From: Streptomyces sp. NRRL S-87
GTDB taxonomy: Bacteria; Actinomycetota; Actinomycetes; Streptomycetales; Streptomycetaceae
Assembly: GCF_000719335.1 (NCBI RefSeq)
Contig: NZ_JOGB01000016.1
Span: 89,483 to 153,482, forward strand
Direction of reading: 5' to 3'
Length of the DNA stretch: 64,000 nucleotides
Of the stretch, positions 1 to 9,249 are shown in pieces. A program made the position numbers and the translations under genes. The first letter of the stretch is position 1, and the number at the start of each line of letters is the position of its first letter. A model generated the notes under the pieces. It saw only the letters and a list, made by a program, of their open reading frames with translations. It made no database searches and had not been told where the DNA came from.

Positions 1-274
1 CGACGAGGAGCACCTGGTGGCGGTGGCCCGGGCCTGCGCCGAGGAGGTGGTCGTGCCGGCCGACACGGGCTGCTGCGCCTTCGCGGGCGACCGGGGCATG
101 CTGCACCCGGAGCTGACGGCCGCGGCGACGGAGAAGGAGGCTGCGGAGGTCACCGCCCGGTCGTACGACGCCCACCTGTCGGCGAACCGCATGTGCGAGG
201 TGGGGATGGACCGGGCCACCGGGCGCCCCTACGAGTCGGTGCTGCTGCAACTGGAGCGCGCCACCAGGCCCTGA
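1..274 (+). CDS. FAD-binding and Fe-S oxidoreductase, C-terminal end (partial)
   Basis: Only the last 90 or so codons are present; the frame is open from base 2 to the TGA at 272-274. The motif DTGCCAFAGDRG is the second cysteine-rich (CCG) motif found at the end of GlpC/D-lactate dehydrogenase-type proteins that join an FAD-binding oxidase to an Fe-S domain. A further cysteine in ANRMCEVGM and the closing YESVLLQLERAT segment also fit that family. The likely role is flavin-dependent oxidation of a 2-hydroxy acid such as D-lactate at the membrane, but the substrate cannot be read from this fragment. Confidence 0.7.
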   Translation, partial: DEEHLVAVARACAEEVVVPADTGCCAFAGDRGMLHPELTAAATEKEAAEVTARSYDAHLSANRMCEVGMDRATGRPYESVLLQLERATRP

Positions 275-385
275 CCGCAAACCCCGCCCGCGGGGGTCCA
301 CGCGGCGCGGAAAATCGATTGCCCCCGCGGTTCCCGGAAGGCGAACCTTGCGTGGTTTGGAACACCCTTCGAACCATGGGGCGTC

Positions 386-2377
386 ATGCAGATCAGCGAT
401 CTCCCGTATCCGGATCCCGGCGTACCCGATGCCCGCTCGGGCCCCCGGTTCCTGTGGTGGCTGGGGCGCGGCCAGCTCGGCGGACAGCTCAGGAGCCTGG
501 CGTGGGGCGTACTGCACCACGTGGGCATCGCGGGACTGCCCTTCGTCGTCGGCACGGGCGTGGACGCCGTCATCGACCGCGACGGCGGCCGGCTGGCGCT
601 GGTGGGCGCGCTGCTGGTGGTCTGCGGCATCGCGATCTCGCTCGGCGACACGATGCTGCACCGTACCGCGGTCACCAACTGGATCACCGCGGCGGCCCGG
701 GTGCAGCAGCTGCTCGCCCGCAAGACCGCGCAGCTGGGCGCGGCGCTGACCCGGCGGGTGGCGGCGGGCGAGGTGGTGGCCGTCTCCACCGGCGACGTGG
801 AGAAGATCGGCTGGTTCGTCGAGGCGGTCTCGCGGTTCCTGGCGGCCGCGTTCGCGGTGGTGGTGCTCTGCGTCGGCCTGCTGGTGTACGCCCCGGCCCT
901 CGGCGTCGTCATCGCGGTCGGCGTCCCGGTCCTGGCACTGGCCGTGCTGCCGTTGCTGCCGCGGGCCACGAAACGGGCCGACGCGCAGCGGGAGAAGGCC
1001 GGGCGGGCGACCGAGCTGGCGTCCGACACGGTGGCCGGGCTGCGCGTGCTGCGCGGGATCGGCGGCGAGGAGCTGTTCCTGGGCCGGTACCGGGAGGCCT
1101 CGCAGGAGGTGCGCGCGGCCGCGGTGCACAGCGCCCGGATGTGGGCGGTCATCGCGGCGATCCAGGTGGTGCTGCCGGGGCTGCTGCTGGTGACGGTGGT
1201 CTGGTACGGGGCCTCGCTCGTCCGGGACGGGCGGATCGCGGTCGGCGAACTGGTCACCGTGTTCAGCGCGGTGGCCGTCATGAACTACCCGCTGCGGCAC
1301 TTCGAGGAGATCGCGATGGCGTACTCCTTCTCGCGTCCGTCCGCGAAACGGGCGGCGCGGGTGCTGTCCCTGACCCGGACGGACGCGGAGCCACCCGCGG
1401 CCGGGGGGCGCGCGGAGGGCACCACGGCGGGGACGGGCCCGGAGGCCGGAACGGCAGTGACGGGCCGGGAGGCCGGAACGGCAGTGACGGGCCGGGAGGC
1501 CGGAGCGGCCGGACGGGCCGGAGCCGCAGCGCCGGACTCCGCCGTGGACGTGCTCGTGCTGCCCGACGGCCCGCAGCTGCCCGAGGGGGACCTGTACGAC
1601 CCCACGACCGGCGTCCTGGCTCCGGCGGGCGTCCTCACCGCCGTCGTGTGCGGCGACCCCGACCTGGCCGGACGCCTCGCCGAACGGCTCGGCGGGCATC
1701 CCGCGGACGCCACGGGCGAGCCGTCCGTGCTGCTCGGCGGCGCGGCGCTCGACGAGCTGCCGCTGGCCGCCGCCCGGACCTGCGTCCTGGTCCAGGACAA
1801 GGACCCGGTGCTGCTGTCCGGGACCCTGCGCGAGCTGCTCGACGTACCGGGCTCCCGGAACCTCCCGGCCGCACACGCGCTCGCCGCCGCGCAGTGCGGG
1901 GACGTGCTGGACGCGCTGCTGCAGTCCGCCCCCGACGGGGTCACCGACCCGATGGACGCGCGCATCACCGAGCGCGGCCGGTCGCTCTCGGGCGGCCAGC
2001 GCCAGCGGCTGGCGCTGGCCCGGTCCCTGGTGGCCGACCCGCAGGTACTGGTGCTGGACGAACCGACCTCCGCGGTGGACTCGCACACCGAGGCGCGGAT
2101 CGCGGACGGGCTGGCCGGGCTGCGGGCCGGGCGCACCACCGTGGTGCTGGCCTCCTCGCCGCTGCTGCTGGACTGCGCGGACCGGGTGGTCCTCGTCCAC
2201 GAGGGCCGGGCCGCGGCGGTGGGCACGCACCGGGAGCTGCTGGCGGGTGACCGCCGCTACCGGGCGGTGGTGACGCGCGAGACCGACGAGGAGCAGCGCC
2301 TCGCGGAACCGTCCGCCCCGCACGTCCCCGACGGACGGGGACGGGAAGAACTCACCGGGATCGAGGAATCGGCATGA
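386..2377 (+). CDS. ABC exporter half-transporter, degenerate Walker A
   Basis: A 663-residue half-transporter with an N-terminal six-helix membrane domain (about residues 30-330) and a C-terminal nucleotide-binding domain. The signature LSGGQRQRLALAR (about residue 534) and Walker B VLVLDEPTSAVD (about 555) are intact. Where the Walker A P-loop should lie (about residue 414) the sequence is VVCGDPDLAGRLAERLGG, with no GxxGxGK(S/T), and the H-loop histidine is replaced (VVLASSPLL). It overlaps the next gene by an ATGA, and that gene supplies the missing P-loop, so the pair forms a heterodimer with one consensus ATP site. The substrate is unknown; the family exports drugs, peptides or lipids. 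A low-complexity linker separates the two domains. Confidence 0.9.
   Translation: MQISDLPYPDPGVPDARSGPRFLWWLGRGQLGGQLRSLAWGVLHHVGIAGLPFVVGTGVDAVIDRDGGRLALVGALLVVCGIAISLGDTMLHRTAVTNWITAAARVQQLLARKTAQLGAALTRRVAAGEVVAVSTGDVEKIGWFVEAVSRFLAAAFAVVVLCVGLLVYAPALGVVIAVGVPVLALAVLPLLPRATKRADAQREKAGRATELASDTVAGLRVLRGIGGEELFLGRYREASQEVRAAAVHSARMWAVIAAIQVVLPGLLLVTVVWYGASLVRDGRIAVGELVTVFSAVAVMNYPLRHFEEIAMAYSFSRPSAKRAARVLSLTRTDAEPPAAGGRAEGTTAGTGPEAGTAVTGREAGTAVTGREAGAAGRAGAAAPDSAVDVLVLPDGPQLPEGDLYDPTTGVLAPAGVLTAVVCGDPDLAGRLAERLGGHPADATGEPSVLLGGAALDELPLAAARTCVLVQDKDPVLLSGTLRELLDVPGSRNLPAAHALAAAQCGDVLDALLQSAPDGVTDPMDARITERGRSLSGGQRQRLALARSLVADPQVLVLDEPTSAVDSHTEARIADGLAGLRAGRTTVVLASSPLLLDCADRVVLVHEGRAAAVGTHRELLAGDRRYRAVVTRETDEEQRLAEPSAPHVPDGRGREELTGIEESA
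1441..1506 (+). repeat. 27-bp in-frame tandem repeat in ABC linker
   Basis: Two perfect 27-bp units (1441-1467, 1468-1494) and a diverging third start encode EAGTAVTGR twice, then EAGAAGRAG. They sit in the linker between the membrane and ATPase domains of the first half-transporter. The unit is a multiple of three, so copy-number change would keep the frame. Confidence 0.9.
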
Positions 2378-4164
2378 TCGGCGTGATCGGCGTGGCACCT
2401 CCGGACCACGACCCGGCGGCCCCCGAGTCGGCCGCCACCCTGCCGGTGGGCACACCGGCGACCGTACGCACGTATGTCCGCGGGCTGCTGCGCCGGCACC
2501 GGCGGGCGTTCGCGCTGCTGATCGCGGTCAACGCGGTCGCCGTGGTGGCGTCCATGGTGGGCCCGTACCTGCTCGGCACGGTGGTCGACGGGCTGTCCGA
2601 GGGGACCGTGGAGCTCCATCTGGCGCGGACCGGGCTGCTGTTCGCCCTCGCGCTGGCCGTCCAGACGGTGTTCACCCGGATGGTGCGGCTCCGCGGCGCC
2701 ATGCTCGGCGAGGAGATGCTGGCCGATCTGCGCGAGGACTTCCTGGTGCGGTCGGTCGGGCTGCCCCCGGGAGTGCTGGAGCGGGCCGGCACCGGCGACC
2801 TCCTCTCGCGCATCACCACCGACGTCGACCGGCTGGCCAACGCGATGCGCGAGGCCGTGCCGCAGTTGGCCATCGGCGTGGTGTGGGCCGGGCTGCTGTA
2901 CGGGGCGCTGGCCGTCACCGCGCCGCCGCTGGCGCTGGCCGCGCTGGTGGCGCTCCCGGTCCTGGTGATCGGCTGCCGCTGGTACTTCCGGCGGGCCCCG
3001 TCGGCGTACCGGTCCGAGGCGGCCGGGTACGCGGCGGTGGCCGCGGTGCTGACCGAGACGGTGGACGCGGGGCGCACGGTGGAGGCGCACCGACTGGGCC
3101 CGCGCCGGATCGCGCTGTCGGACCGGCGGATCAGGGAGTGGACGGCCTGGGAGCGGTACACGCTGTTCCTGCGCTCGGTGCTCTTCCCGGTCATCAACGT
3201 CACGTTCGTGACCATCCTGGGCGCGGTGCTGATGATCGGCGGCTACTGCGTGTTCCGGGGCTGGCTGACGGTCGGGCAGCTCACCACGGGCGCCCTGCTC
3301 GCGCAGATGATGGTCGACCCGATCGGCCTGATCCTGCGCTGGTACGACGAACTCCAGGTGGCCCAGGTGTCCCTGGCCCGGCTGGTGGGCGTGCGCGAGA
3401 TCGAACCGGACTCGGGGGACCCGCGGACCGCCCCGGAGGGGCGGGACGTGCGGGCGGACGAGGTGCGGTTCGGCTACCGCGAGGGCGTGGACGTACTGCA
3501 CGAGGTGTCGCTGTCGGTGCCGCCCGGCACGCGGATGGCCCTCGTCGGGCCCTCGGGCGCCGGGAAGTCGACCCTGGGCCGGCTGCTCGCGGGCATCTAC
3601 GCGCCCCGGGCGGGCGAGGTCACGCTCGGCGGCGCGCGGCTGGCGCGGATGCCGGCCGAGCGGGTGCGCGAGCACGTGGCGCTGGTGAACCAGGAGCACC
3701 ACGTGTTCGTGGGCACCCTGCGGGACAACCTGCGGCTGGCGCGGTCGGGCGCCGAGGACGCCGAACTGTGGGCGGCCCTCGGCGCGGTGGACGCGGACGA
3801 CTGGGCCCGGGCGCTGGACGGCGGCCTGGACACCGCCGTCGGCTCGGGCGGTACGGCGCTGACGCCGGCGCAGGCGCAGCAGATCGCGCTGGCGCGGCTG
3901 GTGCTGGCCGACCCGCACACCCTGGTGCTCGACGAGGCGACATCGCTGCTGGACCCGCGGGCTGCCCGGCACCTGGAGCGGTCGCTGGCGCGGGTGCTGG
4001 ACGGGCGTACGGTCGTGGCGATCGCGCACCGGCTGCACACCGCGCACGACGCGGACGTGATCGCGGTGGTCGAGGACGGCCGGATCAGCGAGCTCGGCAG
4101 CCACGACGAACTGGTCGCGGCCGACGGTGCGTACGCGGCGCTGTGGCGGTCCTGGCACGGCTGA
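2374..4164 (+). CDS. ABC exporter half-transporter, degenerate signature motif
   Basis: A 596-residue partner of the preceding gene, translationally coupled by ATGA. The membrane domain spans about residues 35-330 and the nucleotide-binding domain about 360-590. Walker A GPSGAGKST (about 391), Walker B HTLVLDEATSLLD (about 517) and the H-loop AIAHRL are intact. The ABC signature is lost: LTPAQAQQIALAR replaces LSGGQ (about 495). Together with the degenerate P-loop of the first subunit, this leaves one functional composite site (Walker A from this subunit, signature from the other), the asymmetry known from heterodimeric bacterial exporters. Its end faces the convergent secreted-protein gene across a strong hairpin. 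Confidence 0.9.
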   Translation: MIGVIGVAPPDHDPAAPESAATLPVGTPATVRTYVRGLLRRHRRAFALLIAVNAVAVVASMVGPYLLGTVVDGLSEGTVELHLARTGLLFALALAVQTVFTRMVRLRGAMLGEEMLADLREDFLVRSVGLPPGVLERAGTGDLLSRITTDVDRLANAMREAVPQLAIGVVWAGLLYGALAVTAPPLALAALVALPVLVIGCRWYFRRAPSAYRSEAAGYAAVAAVLTETVDAGRTVEAHRLGPRRIALSDRRIREWTAWERYTLFLRSVLFPVINVTFVTILGAVLMIGGYCVFRGWLTVGQLTTGALLAQMMVDPIGLILRWYDELQVAQVSLARLVGVREIEPDSGDPRTAPEGRDVRADEVRFGYREGVDVLHEVSLSVPPGTRMALVGPSGAGKSTLGRLLAGIYAPRAGEVTLGGARLARMPAERVREHVALVNQEHHVFVGTLRDNLRLARSGAEDAELWAALGAVDADDWARALDGGLDTAVGSGGTALTPAQAQQIALARLVLADPHTLVLDEATSLLDPRAARHLERSLARVLDGRTVVAIAHRLHTAHDADVIAVVEDGRISELGSHDELVAADGAYAALWRSWHG

Positions 4165-4183
4165 GCGCGTCGGGACCGTGTGC

Positions 4184-4216
4184 ACGGCGGGTGCCCGGCC
4201 TTCGGGCACCCGCCGT
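4184..4216. terminator. Bidirectional hairpin terminator
   Basis: A perfect 14-bp inverted repeat (4184-4197 with 4203-4216) with a 5-nt loop lies between the convergent ABC operon and the secreted-protein gene. There is no U-tract, as is usual for Streptomyces. It probably ends transcription from both sides. Confidence 0.75.
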
Positions 4217-4236
4217 TCTCCGGCGCGGGAGGACCG

Positions 4237-5454
4237 CTACGAGCCGGACGTCGGCAGGTGGGCCTGCTTCGAGGCGCAGGTCCAGATCACCGGGTGCATG
4301 CGGTCGGCGGCGTCGACCGCGTACCCGCCCACGCGGTCGTCGTCGGTGACCGTGTAGGCGCCCGCGTGGGCGGTGGGCGTGTTCGCGAGGCGGGGCAGGG
4401 CGAGCACCGGGCCGCTGCCCTTCCACAGTTGGGCCTGGTACGGCGGGGCCGTCTCGGGCGGGAAGGGCCCGACGATGCCCGAGTCGGATGCGGTGCCGAC
4501 GCTCACGTTGGTCGTGGGGCTGATGTCCTCGAACGTGCCCTGGGTGCGGTCGCCGAGGTTCGGGGCGGAGGTCCTGGCGGAGTACGGCGGGAGCCAGGTC
4601 GTGCCGTTGGAGATGTCCACGTGGGTGAAGCGGTACGTGCCGGCGATGCGGCCGGCCTCGTCGATGTCCCGCGGCTCGTAGACGCTGTAGGAGTCGCCCG
4701 GGTTGACCTCCGGCAGTTCGGCCGCGGGGGCCGCCGCGTCGGCGGACCAGAGCAGGGCGGACTCGTAGCCCTCCTCGTATCCGTCCTGGTCCACGACGGC
4801 GTAGTGGTTGCCGACGATCCGGCCCGCGTTGTTGATTCCGCTGACCCCTTCGAGGTAGCGGGTGTGCGCGGGCACCACGAGCTCGCGGCGCAGCGTGCCG
4901 CCCGCCCATTCCAGGCCCACCTTGCCGCCGCTCGGGAGGGTGCGGTAGCCGACGCTGTGGCCGTGGTCGTTGATGTCGGTGGCGCGTTCCCCGCCGGGCA
5001 GCGGCTTGGCGTGCGCGAAGCCCGGGGCGTAGCGGAACGCGCGCGTCGGGAGGCCGGGGCCCGACATGGTGCCGACCATGACGCCCCACTTGTTCACGGC
5101 CTCCACGAGCCCGGTGGCGTAGCCCTTGGGAAGGGGTACGGCGTGGACCGCCTTGCCGGTCCAGTAGACGGGCCGGTTCTGCGAGCGGCCGACCGAGAGG
5201 CCGAACCGGCCGATGCCCCGGACCTCGGTGGTGGCCATCCAGGGTCGCGGGTCCTCCGCGGGCCCGGGCAGCGACGCCAGGACCTTGATGCCGGGCGTGC
5301 AGGCGGCGCTGCCGACGGCCCCCACCGCGGCGGCGGTCCTGCCGGCCGTGTCCTGCGCGGCCGCCTGCGCGGCCGGTGCGGACAGCGCCAGCGAGGCCAG
5401 TACGCTCCCCGCCGCCGCGAGCGCGAGTCTGCTCCTGCTCTTCGTGGTGCGCAT
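4237..5454 (-). CDS. Secreted HAF-repeat-like protein
   Basis: A 405-residue protein with a clear Sec signal peptide: a basic start (MRTTKSRSR), a hydrophobic stretch, and a likely cleavage at APAAQA near residue 31. The mature part has recurring blocks around 40-50 residues such as ATDINDHGHSVGYR, VSGINNAGRIVGNHY and PRDIDEAGRIAGTYR. This I-N/D-x-x-G-x-x-V/A-G pattern is typical of extracellular HAF-repeat proteins and probably gives a propeller-like fold. No catalytic motif is visible and the function is unknown. It stands alone, ending at the shared terminator with the ABC exporter. Confidence 0.8.
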   Translation of the reverse strand: MRTTKSRSRLALAAAGSVLASLALSAPAAQAAAQDTAGRTAAAVGAVGSAACTPGIKVLASLPGPAEDPRPWMATTEVRGIGRFGLSVGRSQNRPVYWTGKAVHAVPLPKGYATGLVEAVNKWGVMVGTMSGPGLPTRAFRYAPGFAHAKPLPGGERATDINDHGHSVGYRTLPSGGKVGLEWAGGTLRRELVVPAHTRYLEGVSGINNAGRIVGNHYAVVDQDGYEEGYESALLWSADAAAPAAELPEVNPGDSYSVYEPRDIDEAGRIAGTYRFTHVDISNGTTWLPPYSARTSAPNLGDRTQGTFEDISPTTNVSVGTASDSGIVGPFPPETAPPYQAQLWKGSGPVLALPRLANTPTAHAGAYTVTDDDRVGGYAVDAADRMHPVIWTCASKQAHLPTSGS

Positions 5455-5737
5455 GCTGTGTCCCCCCAGTCATGTGCGAGCCGACGGACCTGACGGCTCG
5501 TCGGCAGCCATCATGGACGCCGGACCGACCCGGGACCAGCCCGCCGCCGACGGGTGGTGCAAGGCTGTTACGCCTCCGGGACACCCCTGCCGCCGGGTGG
5601 ACGGCCCGGTACGCCGCGGCCGACGCCGACCCCGCCGATCACCTCGATGCCCGCGGCCCGTCGTGGCCCCGCTGCGGGCGGGCCGGGGGGTGGCCGGGGA
5701 TCACGGCCGGTCGACCCTGATCCGCCGACACCCCTAG

Positions 5738-6529
5738 CTAGATGAAGTTGAGGGCGGCGGCGCCGCCGGCGCCGCCGAGGACCAGGAAGGCGGGCATCAG
5801 GATCTTGAGCTCCACCCAGCTGCCGGCGCGGAAGCGCATCCCCTTCGGCGGGCCCAGGGGGTACCAGCGCTTGCCGGCGATCGGGATGGGCCACAGCACG
5901 GGGCACCCGGAGACGGTGAGGGCGTCGCCCAGGTCGTGGACCAGGGCGCCCAGCACGATCGGCAGGCCGAGCCACAGGTACTCCTGGCCGGGCCCGGTGA
6001 AGAGCCAGTGCGCGCCGTTGCCGGGCTGGTCCAGCACCCCCGCGAGGATCCACGCACTGGTGGCGCCCAGCAACCACACGAGGATGTCGCTGGACATCCG
6101 GGCGGCCCGCCACAGCAGGCCCTCGACGGCCAGGACGAGGTGGACGAAGAGGATGGCGAGGACGCCCCAGCGGTCCGCGGTGGCGGCGATGGCGGAGGCG
6201 CCCGCGCCGATCAGCACGGCCCACAGCCAGGTGTGCGTCAGCGTGCGGTGGCCGCCGGAGCGGCGGGGGTCGCGCGGGGTGCGGGTGGCCTTGTAGACGG
6301 AGTACGAGACCTTGTCGACGACCTCGCACAGCCCTCGCGAGAGGGGGCCGAAGGCCCGTGAGACGGTGGCGGCCTTGTGGTCCAGGTCGGGCGCGAGCGC
6401 CGCGCCGGCGCAGACGAGCGCCCCGACGATCAGGACGGGCCAGGGCATGGGATGGCCCGCGGCCGCCGCTGCGGCCCCCACCCCCAGCCAGGCCGCCGCC
6501 CCGGAGAGTGAGTGCGCCGGTCCCATCAT
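5738..6529 (-). CDS. Membrane-bound metal-dependent hydrolase (YdjM-like)
   Basis: About 263 residues from the ATG at 6529. That start is preferred to upstream ones because hydrophobic conserved sequence begins there and a GGGCGGGACG stretch precedes it. The N-terminus MMGPAHSLSGAAAWL and the motif ALAPDLDHKAATVSR match the YdjM/LexA-regulated membrane-bound metal-dependent hydrolase family. RRSGGHRTLTHTWLW gives the second set of histidines, and GALVHDLGDALTVSGC supplies a further H-D pair near residue 205. Several membrane helices lie between these motifs. The enzymatic substrate is not established for the family. It is divergent from the helicase gene. Confidence 0.8.
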   Translation of the reverse strand: MMGPAHSLSGAAAWLGVGAAAAAAGHPMPWPVLIVGALVCAGAALAPDLDHKAATVSRAFGPLSRGLCEVVDKVSYSVYKATRTPRDPRRSGGHRTLTHTWLWAVLIGAGASAIAATADRWGVLAILFVHLVLAVEGLLWRAARMSSDILVWLLGATSAWILAGVLDQPGNGAHWLFTGPGQEYLWLGLPIVLGALVHDLGDALTVSGCPVLWPIPIAGKRWYPLGPPKGMRFRAGSWVELKILMPAFLVLGGAGGAAALNFI

Positions 6530-6674
6530 GCTCGTCCCGCCCCCAGTGAAGTGTTGGTCGGGCCCGTGCGGCGGTCGCGCCGCCCGGCCCGGCTGACGGC
6601 ACAGCGTACCGTCGGTGATCTTCAGGCCGTCCGCCGGTTCCCCCTTCCGGGGGGAAGCCAGGCAAGATGGGGTC

Positions 6675-9188
6675 GTGACCCTCATTGATCAGCTGCCGAG
6701 CGACGCCGACCCCGATGCCCTCTTCGAGGCCTTCTCCACCTGGGCCGAGGGCCAGGGCATCACCTTGTACCCGGCTCAGGAGGAGGCGCTGATCGAGGTC
6801 GTCTCCGGCGCGAACGTGATCCTTTCCACCCCGACCGGCTCCGGCAAGAGCCTGGTCGCCGCCGGCGCGCACTTCACCGCGCTGGCCCAGGACAAGGTCA
6901 CCTTCTACACGGCCCCCATCAAGGCACTGGTGTCGGAGAAGTTCTTCGACCTGTGCAAGCTGTTCGGCACCGAGAACGTCGGCATGCTCACGGGCGACGC
7001 CTCCGTCAACGCCGACGCCCCCGTGATCTGCTGCACCGCCGAGGTGCTCGCCTCGATCGCGCTGCGCGACGGCAAGGACGCGGACATCGGCCAGGTGGTC
7101 ATGGACGAGTTCCACTTCTACGCCGAGCCCGACCGCGGCTGGGCCTGGCAGATCCCGCTGCTGGAGCTCCCGCAGGCGCAGTTCGTCCTGATGTCCGCGA
7201 CCCTCGGCGACGTCTCCCGGTTCGAGGAGGACCTCACCCGGCGCACCGGCCGCCCGACGTCCGTGGTCCGCTCCGCGACCCGGCCCGTCCCGCTGTCGTA
7301 CGAGTACGTGACCACCCCCATCACCGACACCCTGACCGAGCTGCTGGAGACCAGGCAGGCGCCGGTCTACATCGTGCACTTCACGCAGGCCCAGGCGGTC
7401 GAGCGGGCGCAGTCGCTGATGAGCATCAACATGTGCACGCGCGAGGAGAAGGACAAGATCGCCGAGCTGATCGGCAACTTCCGCTTCACCACCAAGTTCG
7501 GCCGCAACCTCTCCCGGTACGTGCGCCACGGCATCGGCGTGCACCACGCCGGCATGCTGCCCAAGTACCGGCGCCTGGTGGAGAAGCTCGCCCAGGCCGG
7601 CATGCTCAAGGTCATCTGCGGCACCGACACCCTCGGCGTGGGCGTCAACGTCCCCATCCGCACGGTGCTGTTCACCGCGCTGACGAAGTACGACGGCACC
7701 CGCGTGCGGACCCTGCGCGCCCGGGAGTTCCACCAGATCGCCGGCCGGGCCGGCCGGGCCGGCTTCGACACCGCCGGCTTCGTGGTCGCCCAGGCCCCCG
7801 AGCACGTCATCGAGAACGAGAAGGCGCTCGCCAAGGCCGGCGACGACCCGAAGAAGCGCCGCAAGGTCGTCCGCAAGAAGGCCCCGGAGGGCTTCGTCGG
7901 CTGGACCGAGAACACCTTCGAGAAGCTCATCGCCTCCGAGCCCGAGCCGCTCACCTCCCGCTTCAAGGTCACCAACATCATGCTCCTGTCGGTGATCGCC
8001 CGGCCGGGCAACGCCTTCGAGGCGATGCGCCGGCTGCTGGAGGACAACCACGAGCCGCGCAAGAACCAGCTGCGGCACATCCGCCGGGCCATCGCGATCT
8101 ACCGCTCGCTGCTCGACGGCGGGGTGGTCGAGCAGCTCGACACCCCCGACGCCGAGGGCCGCACGATCCGGCTCACCGTCGACCTCCAGCAGGACTTCGC
8201 CCTCAACCAGCCGCTGTCCACCTTCGCGCTGGCCTCGTTCGACCTGCTCGACCCGGAGTCCCCCTCCTACGCGCTGGACATGGTCTCCGTCGTCGAGTCG
8301 ACCCTGGACGACCCGCGCCAGATCCTGGGCGCCCAGGAGAACAAGGCCCGCGGCGAGGCCGTCGCGGCCATGAAGGCCGACGGCGTCGAGTACGAGGAGC
8401 GCATGGAGCGCCTCCAGGAGATCTCGTACCCCAAGCCGCTGGAGGAGCTCCTACAGCACGCCTACGACGTGTACCGCAAGAGCCACCCGTGGGTGGGCGA
8501 CCACCCGGTCTCCCCCAAGTCGATCATCCGCGACATGTACGAGCGGGCGCTGTCCTTCACCGAGTTCACCTCCTTCTACGAGCTGGCCCGTACCGAGGGC
8601 ATCGTGCTGCGCTACCTGGCCAGCGCGTACAAGGCGCTGGACCACACCATCCCGGACGACCTGAAGTCCGAGGACCTCGAGGACCTCATCGCCTGGCTGG
8701 GCGAGATGGTCCGCCAGGTGGACTCCAGCCTGCTGGACGAGTGGGAGCAGCTCGCCAACCCGGAACTGGAGTCCGCCGAGGAGGCCCAGGAGAAGGCCGA
8801 CCAGGTCAAGCCGGTCACGGCGAACGCGCGCGCCTTCCGCGTGCTGGTCCGCAACGCCATGTTCCGCCGGGTGGAGCTCGCCGCCCTCGACCACGTCGAG
8901 GAGCTGGGCGAGATGGACGCGGAGTCCGGCTGGGACGCCGACGCGTGGGGCGAGGCGATGGACGCGTACTGGGACGAGTACGACGACCTGGGCACCGGAC
9001 CCGACGCACGCGGACCCAAGCTGCTGTCGATCGAGGAGGACCCGGCGCACGGTCTGTGGCGCGTCCGCCAGACCTTCGCAGACCCGAGCGGCGACCATGA
9101 CTGGGGCATCAGCGCCGAGGTCGACCTCGCGGCCTCCGACGAGGAGGGCCGGGCCGTGGTCCGGGTCACCGCCGTCGGCCAGCTCTGA
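6675..9188 (+). CDS. DEAH-like superfamily 2 RNA helicase with DUF3516 C-terminus
   Basis: An 837-residue protein from the GTG at 6675. The upstream in-frame start at 6615 lies in promoter-like sequence with no conserved residues. Helicase motifs in order: Q-like TLYPAQEEAL, Walker A STPTGSGKSL (about 52), DEFH box VMDEFHFY (about 142), SAT in VLMSATLGD (about 174), motif V GTDTLGVGVNVP and motif VI HQIAGRAGRAG. The C-terminal half is the DUF3516 extension of this actinobacterial Ski2/Mtr4-like group. It likely unwinds structured RNA in the cytoplasm. The start faces the hydrolase gene across a short divergent region. Confidence 0.9.
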   Translation: MTLIDQLPSDADPDALFEAFSTWAEGQGITLYPAQEEALIEVVSGANVILSTPTGSGKSLVAAGAHFTALAQDKVTFYTAPIKALVSEKFFDLCKLFGTENVGMLTGDASVNADAPVICCTAEVLASIALRDGKDADIGQVVMDEFHFYAEPDRGWAWQIPLLELPQAQFVLMSATLGDVSRFEEDLTRRTGRPTSVVRSATRPVPLSYEYVTTPITDTLTELLETRQAPVYIVHFTQAQAVERAQSLMSINMCTREEKDKIAELIGNFRFTTKFGRNLSRYVRHGIGVHHAGMLPKYRRLVEKLAQAGMLKVICGTDTLGVGVNVPIRTVLFTALTKYDGTRVRTLRAREFHQIAGRAGRAGFDTAGFVVAQAPEHVIENEKALAKAGDDPKKRRKVVRKKAPEGFVGWTENTFEKLIASEPEPLTSRFKVTNIMLLSVIARPGNAFEAMRRLLEDNHEPRKNQLRHIRRAIAIYRSLLDGGVVEQLDTPDAEGRTIRLTVDLQQDFALNQPLSTFALASFDLLDPESPSYALDMVSVVESTLDDPRQILGAQENKARGEAVAAMKADGVEYEERMERLQEISYPKPLEELLQHAYDVYRKSHPWVGDHPVSPKSIIRDMYERALSFTEFTSFYELARTEGIVLRYLASAYKALDHTIPDDLKSEDLEDLIAWLGEMVRQVDSSLLDEWEQLANPELESAEEAQEKADQVKPVTANARAFRVLVRNAMFRRVELAALDHVEELGEMDAESGWDADAWGEAMDAYWDEYDDLGTGPDARGPKLLSIEEDPAHGLWRVRQTFADPSGDHDWGISAEVDLAASDEEGRAVVRVTAVGQL

Positions 9189-9249
9189 GCCCGGCCGCGC
9201 CGCCCGCACCGACCGACCGCCGGAACCCGACAGCAGTGGAGAACCCCTG

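Noticed and set aside
193..2250. Long plus-strand frame over the first ABC gene
   Set aside because: An Arg/Gly-rich shadow of the ABC transporter in another frame, with no family motif.
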